A stretch of DNA of 64,000 nucleotides from Gymnodinialimonas ceratoperidinii (lineage in GTDB: Bacteria > Pseudomonadota > Alphaproteobacteria > Rhodobacterales > Rhodobacteraceae), in NCBI RefSeq assembly GCF_019297855.1, contig NZ_CP079194.1, forward strand, positions 1,599,501 to 1,663,500. Direction: 5' to 3'. The position numbers were made by a program, and so were the translations under genes. Shown here in pieces: positions 54,216 through 63,366 of the stretch. Numbering within the stretch: position 1 is the first letter of the stretch; each line of letters starts with the position of its first letter. The notes beneath the pieces were generated by a model, which did no database searches, had not been told where the DNA came from, and was given only the letters and a program-made list of their open reading frames with translations.

Positions 54216-54881
54216 ATGAAGACGAGCACAGACTGGAAAGGTGTGCGTTGGGAATCGGTGAAGGGTGTTGCAAACAACGACTTCACGCGGGTCGTGGCGC
54301 TGATACCTGTAGCCGGTTACCTGATCCTGTTTAACGATGAGATCGCTGCAATGGCATCTTTCGATTCCTTAGCTGGCGTTGGCGAAGCTGACAGGTCGCC
54401 TTTCTTTTTGGACGGTCTGACGAAACTTCGATTGGTGTTCTTCGGCAGCCTCTTTGTGCTCTGCTCATTCCTAATCTACAGGTTGTTTCGTCCAGGAATA
54501 TTGGAGGCCTCCAAAAACGACTTGGAGTTTTCTGAACTAGTGAGGCAGCGGTATAGCGTCTACGAACTCGTCCAGATGGAAGAGCACGTTCACTCTGAAA
54601 CGTGGACTGAACGAACAGCCGCTTTTTGGATGGTGTTGGGCAAACGGCGGCCGAGGAAGCCCGTGGTGTCAGGTTATCGGCCAGACGTCAGGGTGCACAT
54701 GTTCTCGAAGCATGGCGACTATATAGGCTTTCTCGCAAGAGAATGGTGGGTTGGAATGATGCATACCCATAGGCCTGCGAGGATATCTTCCCTTGTGTTT
54801 GGAGCCGGGGGATATGCCATGCTAGCACTTCCCACCTTGGACATCGCTCAAGCTGTTCTACAGCAACTATTCACCGGCTAG
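54216..54881 (+). CDS. Hypothetical membrane protein
   Basis: A 221-residue protein; ATG at 54216 is chosen because GGAGGTGA stands seven bases upstream, although a TTG at 54210 is open. Membrane segments are likely at about residues 25-41 (VVALIPVAGYLILFNDE), 70-90 (LVFFGSLFVLCSFLIYRLF) and 190-212 (SLVFGAGGYAMLALP). The loop between carries the charged run LVRQRYSVYELVQMEEHVHS. No family recognised with certainty. Its place between the HEPN/Toprim and DUF6615 genes hints at a defence-associated membrane effector. Confidence 0.55.
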   Translation: MKTSTDWKGVRWESVKGVANNDFTRVVALIPVAGYLILFNDEIAAMASFDSLAGVGEADRSPFFLDGLTKLRLVFFGSLFVLCSFLIYRLFRPGILEASKNDLEFSELVRQRYSVYELVQMEEHVHSETWTERTAAFWMVLGKRRPRKPVVSGYRPDVRVHMFSKHGDYIGFLAREWWVGMMHTHRPARISSLVFGAGGYAMLALPTLDIAQAVLQQLFTG

Positions 54882-55183
54882 TGGCGCGCTTGCAGCGAAC
54901 GTCCGGTTCGGCGAACCGCACCGCAGCATCGACATCAAGCGTTAGATGTCCGGTATGGGCCGTTCGCGTCGCGGTTCGAGTGCGACTTGTGCGAACATGT
55001 TGCGATCAATCTAATAGCCGCTTCGAGCCCAATTGAAGGTTGCTCCATGTTTCGCGCACGTCTGCTTAGGCTGTCGTAACCCTTTTCAAACCGCCGATAG
55101 TTAGCGATATGCTGATGCGAGAAAGCGGCCCAAGGTGCCGCACGACATTCAATACGCATAATTAGTAGGGAGCAATATTTGGC
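54882..55183. other. Gene-free gap with degenerate extragenic repeat
   Basis: Contains GCAGCGAACGTCCGGTTCGG (54892 onward) and the word GGTATGGGCCGTTC (54952-54965), which recurs exactly at 57894-57907. No coding sequence is visible. Confidence 0.45.
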
Positions 55184-56065
55184 ATGACAGACTTGCTGCA
55201 TTCACTTTTGGATTTAGGTGACGCGACTTCGCGCAACCTCGACTTCGCGCACAAATCCAATTATCTAGTCAGCTTCGGTGAAGAAACAATTACTGAAACC
55301 AACCTGCTTGAACTCTTGCGCCGGCATCCTGATATCATAAGTGTTGAGACATTTTCGAAGGCTAAGGAATCCAAGAATGGAGCCGATTGGGAGTGGACTT
55401 TTATCGGAAAAAAGTACCAATACTCTATGCGTGTTCAAGCGAAACGCATTCAGAGAAATGGAGCATTGAGGATTAATCACAAAGTTGGAAATAAAAAGAT
55501 TCAACAAATCGATTTACTATTGGATGATGCCAGAGCTTACAACTTAGACGCATTTTATTGCATATACTGTTCAGAAAGAGACCGCGTGATTTGGGCCACG
55601 CCGATGAAGGGGGGGAGCTTGCGGAGGGTATCTGAGTACGGCTGCCTCATGGTGGACGCACGCAAAGTTAAGGATAAATCCCCTAAGAAGTTGTCGGACA
55701 TTGAACAGGATTGCTTTCCATGGCATTTCTTAACTTTCGATGATGACCTTCGAATCTCATATGACGAAGAGACCTATAATGGGTCATCGCGTGGGCTTAT
55801 TGTTAAGCTCTCGCCACCAAGTGGTTTCGGCACTGGAATTTTTTTTAGTGATACCGAGCAACGTCAAAGGCCGGAAGATCTGCCGACAATCGATTATCTG
55901 AACGGCTTTGGTGAACGGAAATTATTCCGAAGTGGCTTAATCGATGCAAACCCTGATGAAGTCTTCCGTGTCCGAACCGCGGAAGAGACAGACGACTATC
56001 GGACTAGAAGAATCTCGAAGCGTTTAATTTTTGACGTAAGGGAGTTTGAAGGCAGAGAAATCTAG
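55184..56065 (+). CDS. DUF6615-family, restriction-nuclease-like protein
   Basis: A 293-residue protein. Glu39 (ITETNLLELL), Asp68 (NGADWEW) and Gln85-x-Lys87 (MRVQAKRI) form a PD-(D/E)xK-type arrangement with a QxK variant, the fold of many restriction enzymes and repair nucleases. The block KESKNGADWEW and RVQAKRI matches DUF6615. Its composition is AT-rich and unlike its neighbours. It may be a stand-alone anti-phage nuclease or a restriction component whose partner is missing. Function untested. Confidence 0.7.
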   Translation: MTDLLHSLLDLGDATSRNLDFAHKSNYLVSFGEETITETNLLELLRRHPDIISVETFSKAKESKNGADWEWTFIGKKYQYSMRVQAKRIQRNGALRINHKVGNKKIQQIDLLLDDARAYNLDAFYCIYCSERDRVIWATPMKGGSLRRVSEYGCLMVDARKVKDKSPKKLSDIEQDCFPWHFLTFDDDLRISYDEETYNGSSRGLIVKLSPPSGFGTGIFFSDTEQRQRPEDLPTIDYLNGFGERKLFRSGLIDANPDEVFRVRTAEETDDYRTRRISKRLIFDVREFEGREI

Positions 56066-56424
56066 AACGCTTGAAAAGTGGGGGGCAACTGAGACACGCT
56101 GCTCGTATCCGGACAATGGCGCAGATGCAGCGAAAGTCCACTAAGTCCGCACAGCTGACTTTCACCAAACGAGAATGCTGCACAATGTGTGAATGGTCGG
56201 TCTCGGGAAGCCGCAGTGCGGCATTGAAGTAGGGTCTGAGTGTCCGCTTCGGGCCGGCAGTGGCGCACGAAGGGCGGACCGTCGCTGCGCGTGCGCACCG
56301 ATTGTCTACCTGGGCGGAATGCCGTCATTCGCTGCGTTTCGAACCAAGGTCCGAAATGGGAGTCGAGCGGTAAGGAAAAGCGCTCGGTTTTCCTCACCAT
56401 ATTCACGACTAAAGCGGCCATAGC
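56066..56424. other. Gene-free gap with degenerate extragenic repeat
   Basis: Contains GTGTCCGCTTCGGGCCGGCA (56240 onward) and CATTCGCTGCG (56326-56336), pieces of the degenerate spacer repeat also seen at 36.5, 52.3 and 63.2 kb. No convincing gene. Confidence 0.45.
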
Positions 56425-56952
56425 TCACGTCTTTACGTCGCCCGTCGATGCCGGCACCTGCCAATCAGCAAAGCACATTTTCTCGCTCGCCTCGCCATCC
56501 ACCAACTGAATATCCGAACTCGAGAAGACCAATTGCTTATTGATCCTCGGAAAGTGCGCAATGTCGAAGCCTGAACTTTCACCGCCCATCAGGTAGATGA
56601 GATCTTCGTCGAACGGATTGGTTACATGGTGTGGTGGACCGTGCGGCGCGGGGAAAGCCATGATATCACCCGGACCGACCTCGATCTTGTCTTCTCCGAT
56701 CTCGGCGTGCCCACGACCCGACAGGATAACCAAGAACTCTTCATCCCGTTCATGACGGTGAAACAGAAAGCTCTCTTTGCGAGGCGGCACACGCGCAACG
56801 TAGAGGGCCAAGCGCTGCAAGCCGAAAATAGGCGCCAGGCGTCTCAAGAAAACGTCCGACGCAGGATTCAGCGGATGTCGAATGTGCGCTTCTTCCAGCG
56901 ATTGGACGGCCGCTGCCGAAAGATGGCTGACGGCGCGGGAAGGCGGGACCAT
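56425..56952 (-). CDS. Cupin-domain protein
   Basis: A 175-residue cupin. The metal-binding motif region holds FLFHRHERDEEFLVILSGRG (His-x-His...Glu) and the second motif FPAPHGPPHHVTNP (His). Single small cupins of this type act as enzymes or metabolite-binding proteins. Only four bases separate its start from the methyltransferase stop upstream, so they are in one operon with the methyltransferase first. Confidence 0.85.
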   Translation of the reverse strand: MVPPSRAVSHLSAAAVQSLEEAHIRHPLNPASDVFLRRLAPIFGLQRLALYVARVPPRKESFLFHRHERDEEFLVILSGRGHAEIGEDKIEVGPGDIMAFPAPHGPPHHVTNPFDEDLIYLMGGESSGFDIAHFPRINKQLVFSSSDIQLVDGEASEKMCFADWQVPASTGDVKT

Positions 56953-56956
56953 GGTC

Positions 56957-57760
56957 TCAGCCCTCCGTAGCCGATTTCATTGCCCATGCCCGGGCGGTCA
57001 ATCGCACGGGGCCACCTTGATCGAGGGTCTCTGCAAGGCGCGCCTTCAGGGCGGCGCGGTGGTCATTCGGAAGGCTCATGCAATAGCCGGGTGCAGGGCC
57101 GGCCCCCAAGGTGAATGGATTCCAGAATGCCTCGAAATCTGTAAACTCCGTGACGATTTCGATTGGGGTGATTTCCGCGTCTGGAAGACCTGCGTCGGCA
57201 CACAGTTGCCTCAGACCCGGTTCTGAACAGAAGGGAAATCGCGCGCCTTCGTCCAATTCGGCCGCCTTTTGATCGAGCGCGGCCGCAGCTTTCCAGAAAG
57301 CGTCGATGAAACCTATTCCGCCGCCTGGATAATCCCAGACATAGAAAGACAGGGTGCCGCCCGGTCTGAGAACGCGCTGCATCTCAATCAGGCCCTCACG
57401 TCGATCCGGAACGAAGTTCAGGACGAGCGCTGACGTGACGACATCGATACTTGCATCCTTTGTTGGCAGTTCCTGAGCTGTAGCCTGCTCGAAACTTGCC
57501 CGAGGGTCATCGATGGTCTTGCGTGCGTGATCGATGAAGTCGTCGGACGCGTCGGTGGCGAGGATCGAATTCGGCTCATAATCCTGCAAGATCACGGAGG
57601 TTAGAGCGCCTGTCCCGCAGCCGACTTCCAGCCAATCGGCCGATTTTTTGGGATCAAGCCAGGTCAGGAACTCTTTCGCGACCATTCGGCTCCAGCGGCC
57701 CATGTAGTGCTCGTAGCTTTGGCCCGCGCTCCAAGCGTCGAAATCTGAGTTGGTGGACAT
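56957..57760 (-). CDS. Class I SAM-dependent methyltransferase
   Basis: A 267-residue methyltransferase. The SAM-binding motif I is WLEVGCGTGALTSVIL, with motif II LATDASDDFIDHAR and the YxxxxLRPGG block MQRVLRPGGTLSFYVWDY. The N-terminus (SDFDAWSAGQSYEHYMGRW) is that of the UbiE/COQ5-like small-molecule group. The substrate is unknown. It heads an operon with the cupin gene. Confidence 0.88.
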   Translation of the reverse strand: MSTNSDFDAWSAGQSYEHYMGRWSRMVAKEFLTWLDPKKSADWLEVGCGTGALTSVILQDYEPNSILATDASDDFIDHARKTIDDPRASFEQATAQELPTKDASIDVVTSALVLNFVPDRREGLIEMQRVLRPGGTLSFYVWDYPGGGIGFIDAFWKAAAALDQKAAELDEGARFPFCSEPGLRQLCADAGLPDAEITPIEIVTEFTDFEAFWNPFTLGAGPAPGYCMSLPNDHRAALKARLAETLDQGGPVRLTARAWAMKSATEG

Positions 57761-58111
57761 CTTGCAGTGCCTCCTGGCTCATAAAGGCACCCGTGTGAAG
57801 CTGAGCACCTTTCGCAAGACAATAGCATGAAGTGGCTTTGACGTCAGCTTTGGAGCCGGAGTGGTCGTTTGTCGCGATCAGTCTAAACGTTTGGTATGGG
57901 CCGTTCCCGACGTGCCGACTGCCCGGGCTGGAAGCCTTCGTTCGGTGCGCAGGCACCTTTGGCCTTCGAAGAAGACTTTCCTGACGCGCGGCGTGGCCAT
58001 TTGTTTATGGCCCCACCAGCGCAGCCATACGGGACTAGTGGCCCGCACCGTCTTGCAGGCACATCCAGAGCAAGATGCGATGAGGTCATGCCTATTCTAA
58101 TTTCAATCGTC
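57761..58111. other. Gene-free stretch with a repeated 14-base word
   Basis: GGTATGGGCCGTTC at 57894-57907 is identical to 54952-54965, within the degenerate spacer-repeat type of this region. No gene recognised. Confidence 0.45.
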
Positions 58112-58330
58112 TCACCAAAGAAGCGTCGGCGGAAGCTTTCCAGTCTCACCGCTGTTCCGGCGATTGGCCGCAGTGCGTGGCGAGATGCCCAGATCCTGCA
58201 AGCGGTCGGAAGGAAGGTTTTTCAGCGTCTCAATCTCCTTTCGCATCCGAAGTTGGCGAGCGATCCGGCGCAGAAGGGCCGGCATCGGGTTACGGAATTC
58301 GGTGTGGGTTACGACGAAGTTACGGGTCAT
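58112..58330 (-). CDS. DUF1127 small protein
   Basis: A 72-residue protein from the ATG at 58330, behind GGAGAC. RKEIETLKNLPSDRLQDLGI is the DUF1127 (YjiS-like) arginine-rich motif; the leader is MTRNFVVTHTEFRNPMPALL. Related small proteins regulate phosphate or carbon storage through RNA interaction in other alphaproteobacteria. It is divergent from the large regulator at 58487. Confidence 0.85.
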   Translation of the reverse strand: MTRNFVVTHTEFRNPMPALLRRIARQLRMRKEIETLKNLPSDRLQDLGISPRTAANRRNSGETGKLPPTLLW

Positions 58331-58486
58331 CGGGGTCTCCATCTTGAGGTTTCGATGAGGCATCTTCGCCGGCCGCCGCAAACTTAGCGCAATTTCGGGC
58401 TGCGAGGGGCCGTCCAAAATGCAATAATTCCGTCAAAAATCGCGCGCATAGTGTAAAATGCGGCAGATCACACATTCGGATCGGCA

Positions 58487-60094
58487 ATGGCTCAGCTTGT
58501 TCTGCATCTTACAGGTCCTTTTCGTGCCGAGAGTGGCGGCGACGTGCTGAATGGCCTCAGCCGGCGCGCGCAAGGGCTTCTTGCCTACCTGTCGTGTCAG
58601 CCGGGGATGCGCGCCGAACGCGGGGCTCTTGCGGATCTCTTGTGGTCGGATCGGGGCGAGGCACAGGCACGCGCATCTCTGCGACAGGAATTGTCTGTCC
58701 TGCGAAAAACGCTGGGCGACGTGATCGCGGCCAACAGGCATAGGGTCTGGCTCGATCCCGATGCGGTCGCGTGCGCGGACGGGCCGGGAGACTTCCTGCA
58801 AGGCTTCGATCTACCATCCGAAGCCTTCGAGGACTGGCTACGCGCCATGCGGCAAAGGAAAATACCGACTCTGGGGCGCCCAGAAAAGGCCGCCAAGGGA
58901 AAGCGGCCATCGCTGGCCGTTTTGCGATTTCAAGAAATTGGCACATCCGCGCCCGACATGTTCGCAGACGGCATCGTCGAAGAGATCACCGGCGCGCTCA
59001 GCCGATGCCGGGATTTCGATGTGATTGCGCGACAATCGGTCTTCATGTTGCAGATGACGCCCACGGCTTTACCCGACATCGCGCGGCAGCTCGGTGTACA
59101 ATACCTGCTGGAAGGATCGGTGCAGCGGGCAGGCGACCGCGTGCGTATCTCGGTGCAGTTGGTCAATGGCGAAGACGGACACACGCGGTGGGCCGAACGG
59201 TTCGATGATCGGCTGGACGATCTGTTCGAACTGCAGGATCGCATCGCAACCCATGTTGCAGGGCAGCTTTCGCCGAACCTTCGTGCCGCCGAGATCCTGC
59301 GGGCGCGTCGGCAACCACCCGAAGTGCGCAGCGCCTATGACCTCGTGCTGACGGCCTTGCCGCACTTCTGGATCCATGACCCCGATGAAAATCGCCGCGC
59401 ACTGGCGCTCCTTGACCAGGCGACTGGGCGGGATCCCGATGCAGCACATGCACTCGCGATGAAGTCGTGGTGCCATGCGCAGGAATGCTGCTATCTGTGG
59501 TCGCTGACACCTGAGCGGGCCAGGGCTGCAAGTCGCGCCGCCTTCGAGCGCGCGCTGCCGCTGGCTCAGGACCATTCGGCGACGATCACGGCGCTCAGTG
59601 CAACAGCCGCACTCGGCTTGCGGGATTTCGCAACCTCTGAAGACCTTGCGCGCAGGGCTCTTGATCTTGATCCGAACAATGCATGGGGCTGGCTGCGCCT
59701 TGGATGGGTTGTGGTCTATCGAGGCCGGCAGGAAGAGGCCCTGGGTCATTTTGACCGTGCGGAGGATCTCAGTCCGCTCGATCCTTTCCTCTTCAATATT
59801 GACTTTGGCCGCTCTGCGGCGAAGCGCGCGATCGGACGCCTCGACGAGGCGCTCGCGCATATCGAGAAGGGCATGCGCGCGGCACCCAAAGCACATTGGG
59901 CGTATCGTATGCTTTTTGGAACGCTTTGGCTGATGGGAGAGCGAGACAGGGCAATTGAGGCCGGACATAAGTGGCTGGCCACCCATCCCGGCCTTTCGAC
60001 AGAGATTCTGCTCGATGGCCTCCCCTCGTGGAAACATGATCCTGATTACTTGGATGTCCTACGTAACTTCAAAACGCTTCTTGCAGAAAAATAG
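58487..60094 (+). CDS. Winged-helix regulator with TolB-like and TPR domains
   Basis: A 535-residue protein. The N-terminal winged helix (residues 1-95, LSRRAQGLLAYLSCQPGMRA onward, ASLRQELSVLRKTLG) is of the OmpR/SARP type. A linker leads to a domain beginning KRPSLAVLRFQEIG with ADGIVEEITGALSR and LGVQYLLEGSVQRAGDRVRI, as in CadC/adenylate cyclase-like regulators. A series of TPR repeats follows (about 290-520). It is probably a transcriptional activator that senses a partner through its TPR part. It is divergent from the DUF1127 gene. Confidence 0.85.
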   Translation: MAQLVLHLTGPFRAESGGDVLNGLSRRAQGLLAYLSCQPGMRAERGALADLLWSDRGEAQARASLRQELSVLRKTLGDVIAANRHRVWLDPDAVACADGPGDFLQGFDLPSEAFEDWLRAMRQRKIPTLGRPEKAAKGKRPSLAVLRFQEIGTSAPDMFADGIVEEITGALSRCRDFDVIARQSVFMLQMTPTALPDIARQLGVQYLLEGSVQRAGDRVRISVQLVNGEDGHTRWAERFDDRLDDLFELQDRIATHVAGQLSPNLRAAEILRARRQPPEVRSAYDLVLTALPHFWIHDPDENRRALALLDQATGRDPDAAHALAMKSWCHAQECCYLWSLTPERARAASRAAFERALPLAQDHSATITALSATAALGLRDFATSEDLARRALDLDPNNAWGWLRLGWVVVYRGRQEEALGHFDRAEDLSPLDPFLFNIDFGRSAAKRAIGRLDEALAHIEKGMRAAPKAHWAYRMLFGTLWLMGERDRAIEAGHKWLATHPGLSTEILLDGLPSWKHDPDYLDVLRNFKTLLAEK

Positions 60095-60207
60095 CCGCGG
60101 GGTCGCGTTCTGCGTTACTCTTGAGGTAAGGGGCTCGCTTCCTCGCGTGCCGGTGCGGTGACGCTTTGGGGATTATCCGCTTACGCGCCGTTCAAGGGAG
60201 GTTCGGT

Positions 60208-60498
60208 ATGTCCGCATTCGTGGTTGGCCAGATGACAATTCACAGCCGTGACTGGATGGAAGAGTATTTTTCCAAGATCCCAGATCTCGTCGCTCGCCAC
60301 GATTGCCAGTTCCGAGTGCGCGGCGGCGATCCGGCACGCCTGGAGGGCGACGCCCCGGTTCCGGATGCCGCCTTCATCATCGAATTCCCCGACCGGGCTC
60401 ATGCAGACGCGTTCTGGTCGTCAACAGAATTCAGGACACTCGCGAACCTGCGGCGGTCCGGATCGACCCTAAATGCTATTCTTGTCGGCTCGATTTGA
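60208..60498 (+). CDS. DUF1330 domain-containing protein
   Basis: A 96-residue protein from the ATG at 60208 (MSAFVVGQMTIHSRDWMEEY), behind GGGAGG. The DUF1330 family, a small ferredoxin-like fold, is recognised from FVVGQMTIHSRDW and FIIEFPDRAHADAFW. Function unknown. It follows the regulator gene and lies 113 bp away. Confidence 0.88.
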   Translation: MSAFVVGQMTIHSRDWMEEYFSKIPDLVARHDCQFRVRGGDPARLEGDAPVPDAAFIIEFPDRAHADAFWSSTEFRTLANLRRSGSTLNAILVGSI

Positions 60499-60757
60499 CT
60501 CCTGAGACATGAACATCTTCTGAAAGGCATAGAATAACGGCTTTTCGGCGCTTAACACCATTCTTTGCTACTGCCAGCGGCTGCTGGGTTCTGGCCCGAC
60601 TTGTCGCGTGCTGCACTGGCCCGAACGGCGGGTTTAGTGCCAATACGAGATGCGATTTTCGGGCTTTCCGAATGGCGGCTCTGGGCCGAGAGCGACGCAG
60701 CGCGAGGGGCGACGAGGCGCTTGGCCCTGCGGCGCAGCGAAGGTCGGGAACGAGCCC

Positions 60758-61150
60758 TTATTGCTCCTTGAGGATCGCGGCTTCATCCCACGCCTGAGCA
60801 GCCTCTGAATAGATTGACTTTTTTGGCTTATAGATGCTGGGATCGTCGAGAGAAGAAGCATGCACATATATCCGATCACTCATCCGCTGACTGTTGCGCG
60901 TAAGTTGTGATCCGCAATTCGGACAGAAACCGCTGAACGTTGATAGACCCGATTTCCCCACCATTTCATAGGTTTTGGAGGTGTCGCTTATCGTGAAGTC
61001 TTGGATCGCAAGGGGAACCATCTCCGAATGCCCCGAGCCAGTAAGTTGCTGGCAATCACGACAGTGGCATCGGAACATGGGAGCTTCCAGACGGGTGCCT
61101 TGATAGCGAACCAATCCACATTTACATCCGCCTATTAAGCGCATTGCCAT
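60758..61150 (-). CDS. GFA-family (glutathione-dependent formaldehyde-activating like) protein
   Basis: A 130-residue protein with the zinc motifs GCKCGLVRY, FRCHCRDCQ and CPNCGSQL of the Mss4-like GFA fold. GFA domains in characterised enzymes work on S-hydroxymethyl-glutathione; most small homologues have no known substrate. A gene-poor gap lies on both sides. Confidence 0.88.
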   Translation of the reverse strand: MAMRLIGGCKCGLVRYQGTRLEAPMFRCHCRDCQQLTGSGHSEMVPLAIQDFTISDTSKTYEMVGKSGLSTFSGFCPNCGSQLTRNSQRMSDRIYVHASSLDDPSIYKPKKSIYSEAAQAWDEAAILKEQ

Positions 61151-61753
61151 AAAAATCCCTCCGCCTCAGAAGGATACAATGAAGTCTGCGCAATGTCATC
61201 TCCGTCCGCGTTCCGGACTTTCCGCCCTCGAAGGGGTTCGCAGGCGCAGCGCATGTCGGCATCGATGAAGCTGCGGTGCAGCTCTGTCGGTCGCTCTGGA
61301 TGACCGCTTAGGGCCGTGAGCTACGCGAGGCTCATAGACTAGTTGTTGAGTTAGTGCGACACGGAGAACGACAGCCTTGAGCTCACGTTTTTGGTGCTGC
61401 GAATTGCCCGATGGTCAACCTTTACCGGTTTTTTTTGTTGGACCGCAAGCCGCTCAAAGTGACAGGCTCGCCCGCAGAAAAACGTAATCAACGCATAGGG
61501 AAAGTTGTCTTCATGGGCGGGAGATCTGCAACAGGCCGGATGTCCAGAATGAGCTCCAGCACACGCCGCACTGCAGTTGTCATCGACAACTGAGAACACC
61601 GAGAACAGCTAAAGTAGTTGGCCTCGTGTACTCGGAGAAATCGTAATGCGTAAGTTCGACGCCTCACAAACTTCAGCCCCCTAGAGGCTGGAAATCGCCA
61701 GGACGTGCGCTACCCTTAAATTCTCAGTTAGAGATCGCGAAAGGAGACCAAGG
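61151..61753. other. Gene-poor stretch
   Basis: No convincing gene; a GGCGCAGCGCATGTCGGCA (61243 onward) resembles the degenerate spacer repeat. The last 20 bases hold AAGGAGACC, the ribosome site of the next gene. Confidence 0.4.
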
Positions 61754-62068
61754 GTGAATGGAGAAGCCCAAAAGCTACTTGATATTGCGAAGTCGGTCGA
61801 GGCTCATCGCGTCGAACCCGGAAGCGCCGAAATCGGCCAACTGCTCGTCCATGTTGAAACGTTGGAATTCACTATCGTCAAAATCATCGAGCACCTCGAT
61901 GCCAGGACCCCCGGAATTGCACAGGCGATTCTGGCAGAACTGGAACTCGAGGGACACCAAATGGAGAAGAAGGAACGGTTGCCAACTGGCGAGCTAGCAG
62001 CGTCGATGTGCTTCAAAGTCCAACGGGATTTAAGCAATAGAATTCGCCTCGCAGTTGGCTTGCGATAG
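61754..62068 (+). CDS. Small helical hypothetical protein
   Basis: A 104-residue protein from a GTG at 61754, with AAGGAG seven bases upstream. It is rich in Glu/Leu (LVHVETLEFTIVKIIEHLD and AILAELELEGHQMEKKERL) and predicted to be helical. It may be a distant relative of the protein at 62221. No family recognised. Confidence 0.5.
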   Translation: MNGEAQKLLDIAKSVEAHRVEPGSAEIGQLLVHVETLEFTIVKIIEHLDARTPGIAQAILAELELEGHQMEKKERLPTGELAASMCFKVQRDLSNRIRLAVGLR

Positions 62069-62220
62069 GCCGATCCAGGCGGTGACGTCATGATGTTTTG
62101 GCAACCGATACGCGGTCTAATAGTAACTATGAGACATATGTGAAGAGCAACTGACCGCGCAATTTTTATCAAGTCAATTGCAGCTCGAATTTTCTAAGTG
62201 TGAACCCACAGGAGAAGACC

Positions 62221-62538
62221 ATGGAGACGACGATAAATCGCGACATGCTTGAGCGCCTGGAAACGCTTGAATGTGCGGTCGCCGCCAAAGCATTTGTCTT
62301 GGAGCACATTGTGCAAGCAATCGAAGATCTCGATCAGAAAATTGCTCTCAAAATGGCAAATCGGCTCGTTGCCGATGCTGCGGAACAGCCCAACGCTTTT
62401 GTGTTTGAATTTGCCACTGAGCTGTCCGAAGGGATAATTCATCGCCAGTCCCCTCGAACAACGCCGGCTCCTCAAGTGGTCAACTCGGTGCCGCCTGAAC
62501 CTAACCCTACCAAAGACGATGGCGAAGAAGAAGCATGA
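62221..62538 (+). CDS. Small acidic helical hypothetical protein
   Basis: A 105-residue protein starting at the ATG at 62221, where AGGAG is nearby; a GTG at 62200 is also open. The first half reads LERLETLECAVAAKAFVLEH and IVQAIEDLDQKIALKMANRL, an amphipathic helix, and the tail is proline-rich and acidic. It resembles the protein at 61754 in length, charge and the LETLE word. Function unknown. Confidence 0.5.
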   Translation: METTINRDMLERLETLECAVAAKAFVLEHIVQAIEDLDQKIALKMANRLVADAAEQPNAFVFEFATELSEGIIHRQSPRTTPAPQVVNSVPPEPNPTKDDGEEEA

Positions 62539-62580
62539 GCGCAGTTATTCGCGCCCAACCTATCGGATGCTGCAACATAC

Positions 62581-63039
62581 CTATAATATCCGCTGCTCCA
62601 GCTCGGCAGGATCAGCAACGTCGACATGCCAAAAGGCGCGCGCTTCAACTGGTAGCTTGGCCAAAACGCCTTCGAAGTCTCTTCCGTTAGTGCAGCGCCG
62701 GACCGCCCATGCCGTAGCCTCAATCGCGTTGTCGGGCGTTAAGTTGTGGTTCACACGCACATTTTTGACCTCAGAAGTGAGCGTCTCTCGGTCATCAGAT
62801 GCCGCGCGAGGATGCGTAACATCCCATTTTTGAACAAAAATTGCGCGAAGAACGCTCGGCAAAACACTTGCGAATTGCAAACCTTCTTGAGCGCTCAAGC
62901 GGCGCCTGAAAACCTGAAATACCGCATCAACCGCTGTGTAAGCCATGTTGTCTGACTCAAGGGACATGCGCTCTTTCACGTCATCAAGGAAAGCGCGCCA
63001 TTCCTTGGAGGCGTGCCGATATGTCCAGGGCATTGGCAT
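62581..63039 (-). CDS. DUF2267 domain-containing protein
   Basis: A 152-residue protein from the ATG at 63039 (MPMPWTYRHASKEWRAFLDD), six bases behind GGAG; an ATG at 63051 is also open. The DUF2267 pattern is seen in AVFQVFRRRLSAQEGLQF, ASVLPSVLRAIFVQKWD and the C-terminal half. The family is of unknown function and widespread in alphaproteobacteria. It faces the two small helical genes across a 42-bp gap. Confidence 0.8.
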   Translation of the reverse strand: MPMPWTYRHASKEWRAFLDDVKERMSLESDNMAYTAVDAVFQVFRRRLSAQEGLQFASVLPSVLRAIFVQKWDVTHPRAASDDRETLTSEVKNVRVNHNLTPDNAIEATAWAVRRCTNGRDFEGVLAKLPVEARAFWHVDVADPAELEQRIL

Positions 63040-63051
63040 TAGAAGCTCCAT

Positions 63052-63366
63052 CCTTCGTCTGCATTGTCGCTGAAAACCTTATCGACGTTCACAAGGGTTG
63101 TCGAAGAAGCCAAAGGCAGAAAGGTCCGGCGAACCGCCATCCGACTAACTAAGATGCTCTTCAACCAATGTCCGCTTCGGGGAAGCTGCGGCGCGGCGAC
63201 GTGAGGTTGGGGCAATGTCCGGTGCGGGCCGAACGCAGAATTCAATCTCGAACAAATTGGCGTCGCCCCGCGTCTACCAAGAGATTTCAGCTGCTGCCGT
63301 CATCATCCTGCGTCTCGAACGATCGCATCGGCGAGCCCTTGATCGCCTCCACCGCTCAGCCGGTGT
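63052..63366. other. Gene-free stretch with degenerate extragenic repeat
   Basis: AATGTCCGCTTCGGGGAAGC (63167 onward) and AATGTCCGGTGCGGGCCGAA (63214 onward) are two versions of the same degenerate word within 50 bases. No gene recognised. Confidence 0.5.
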
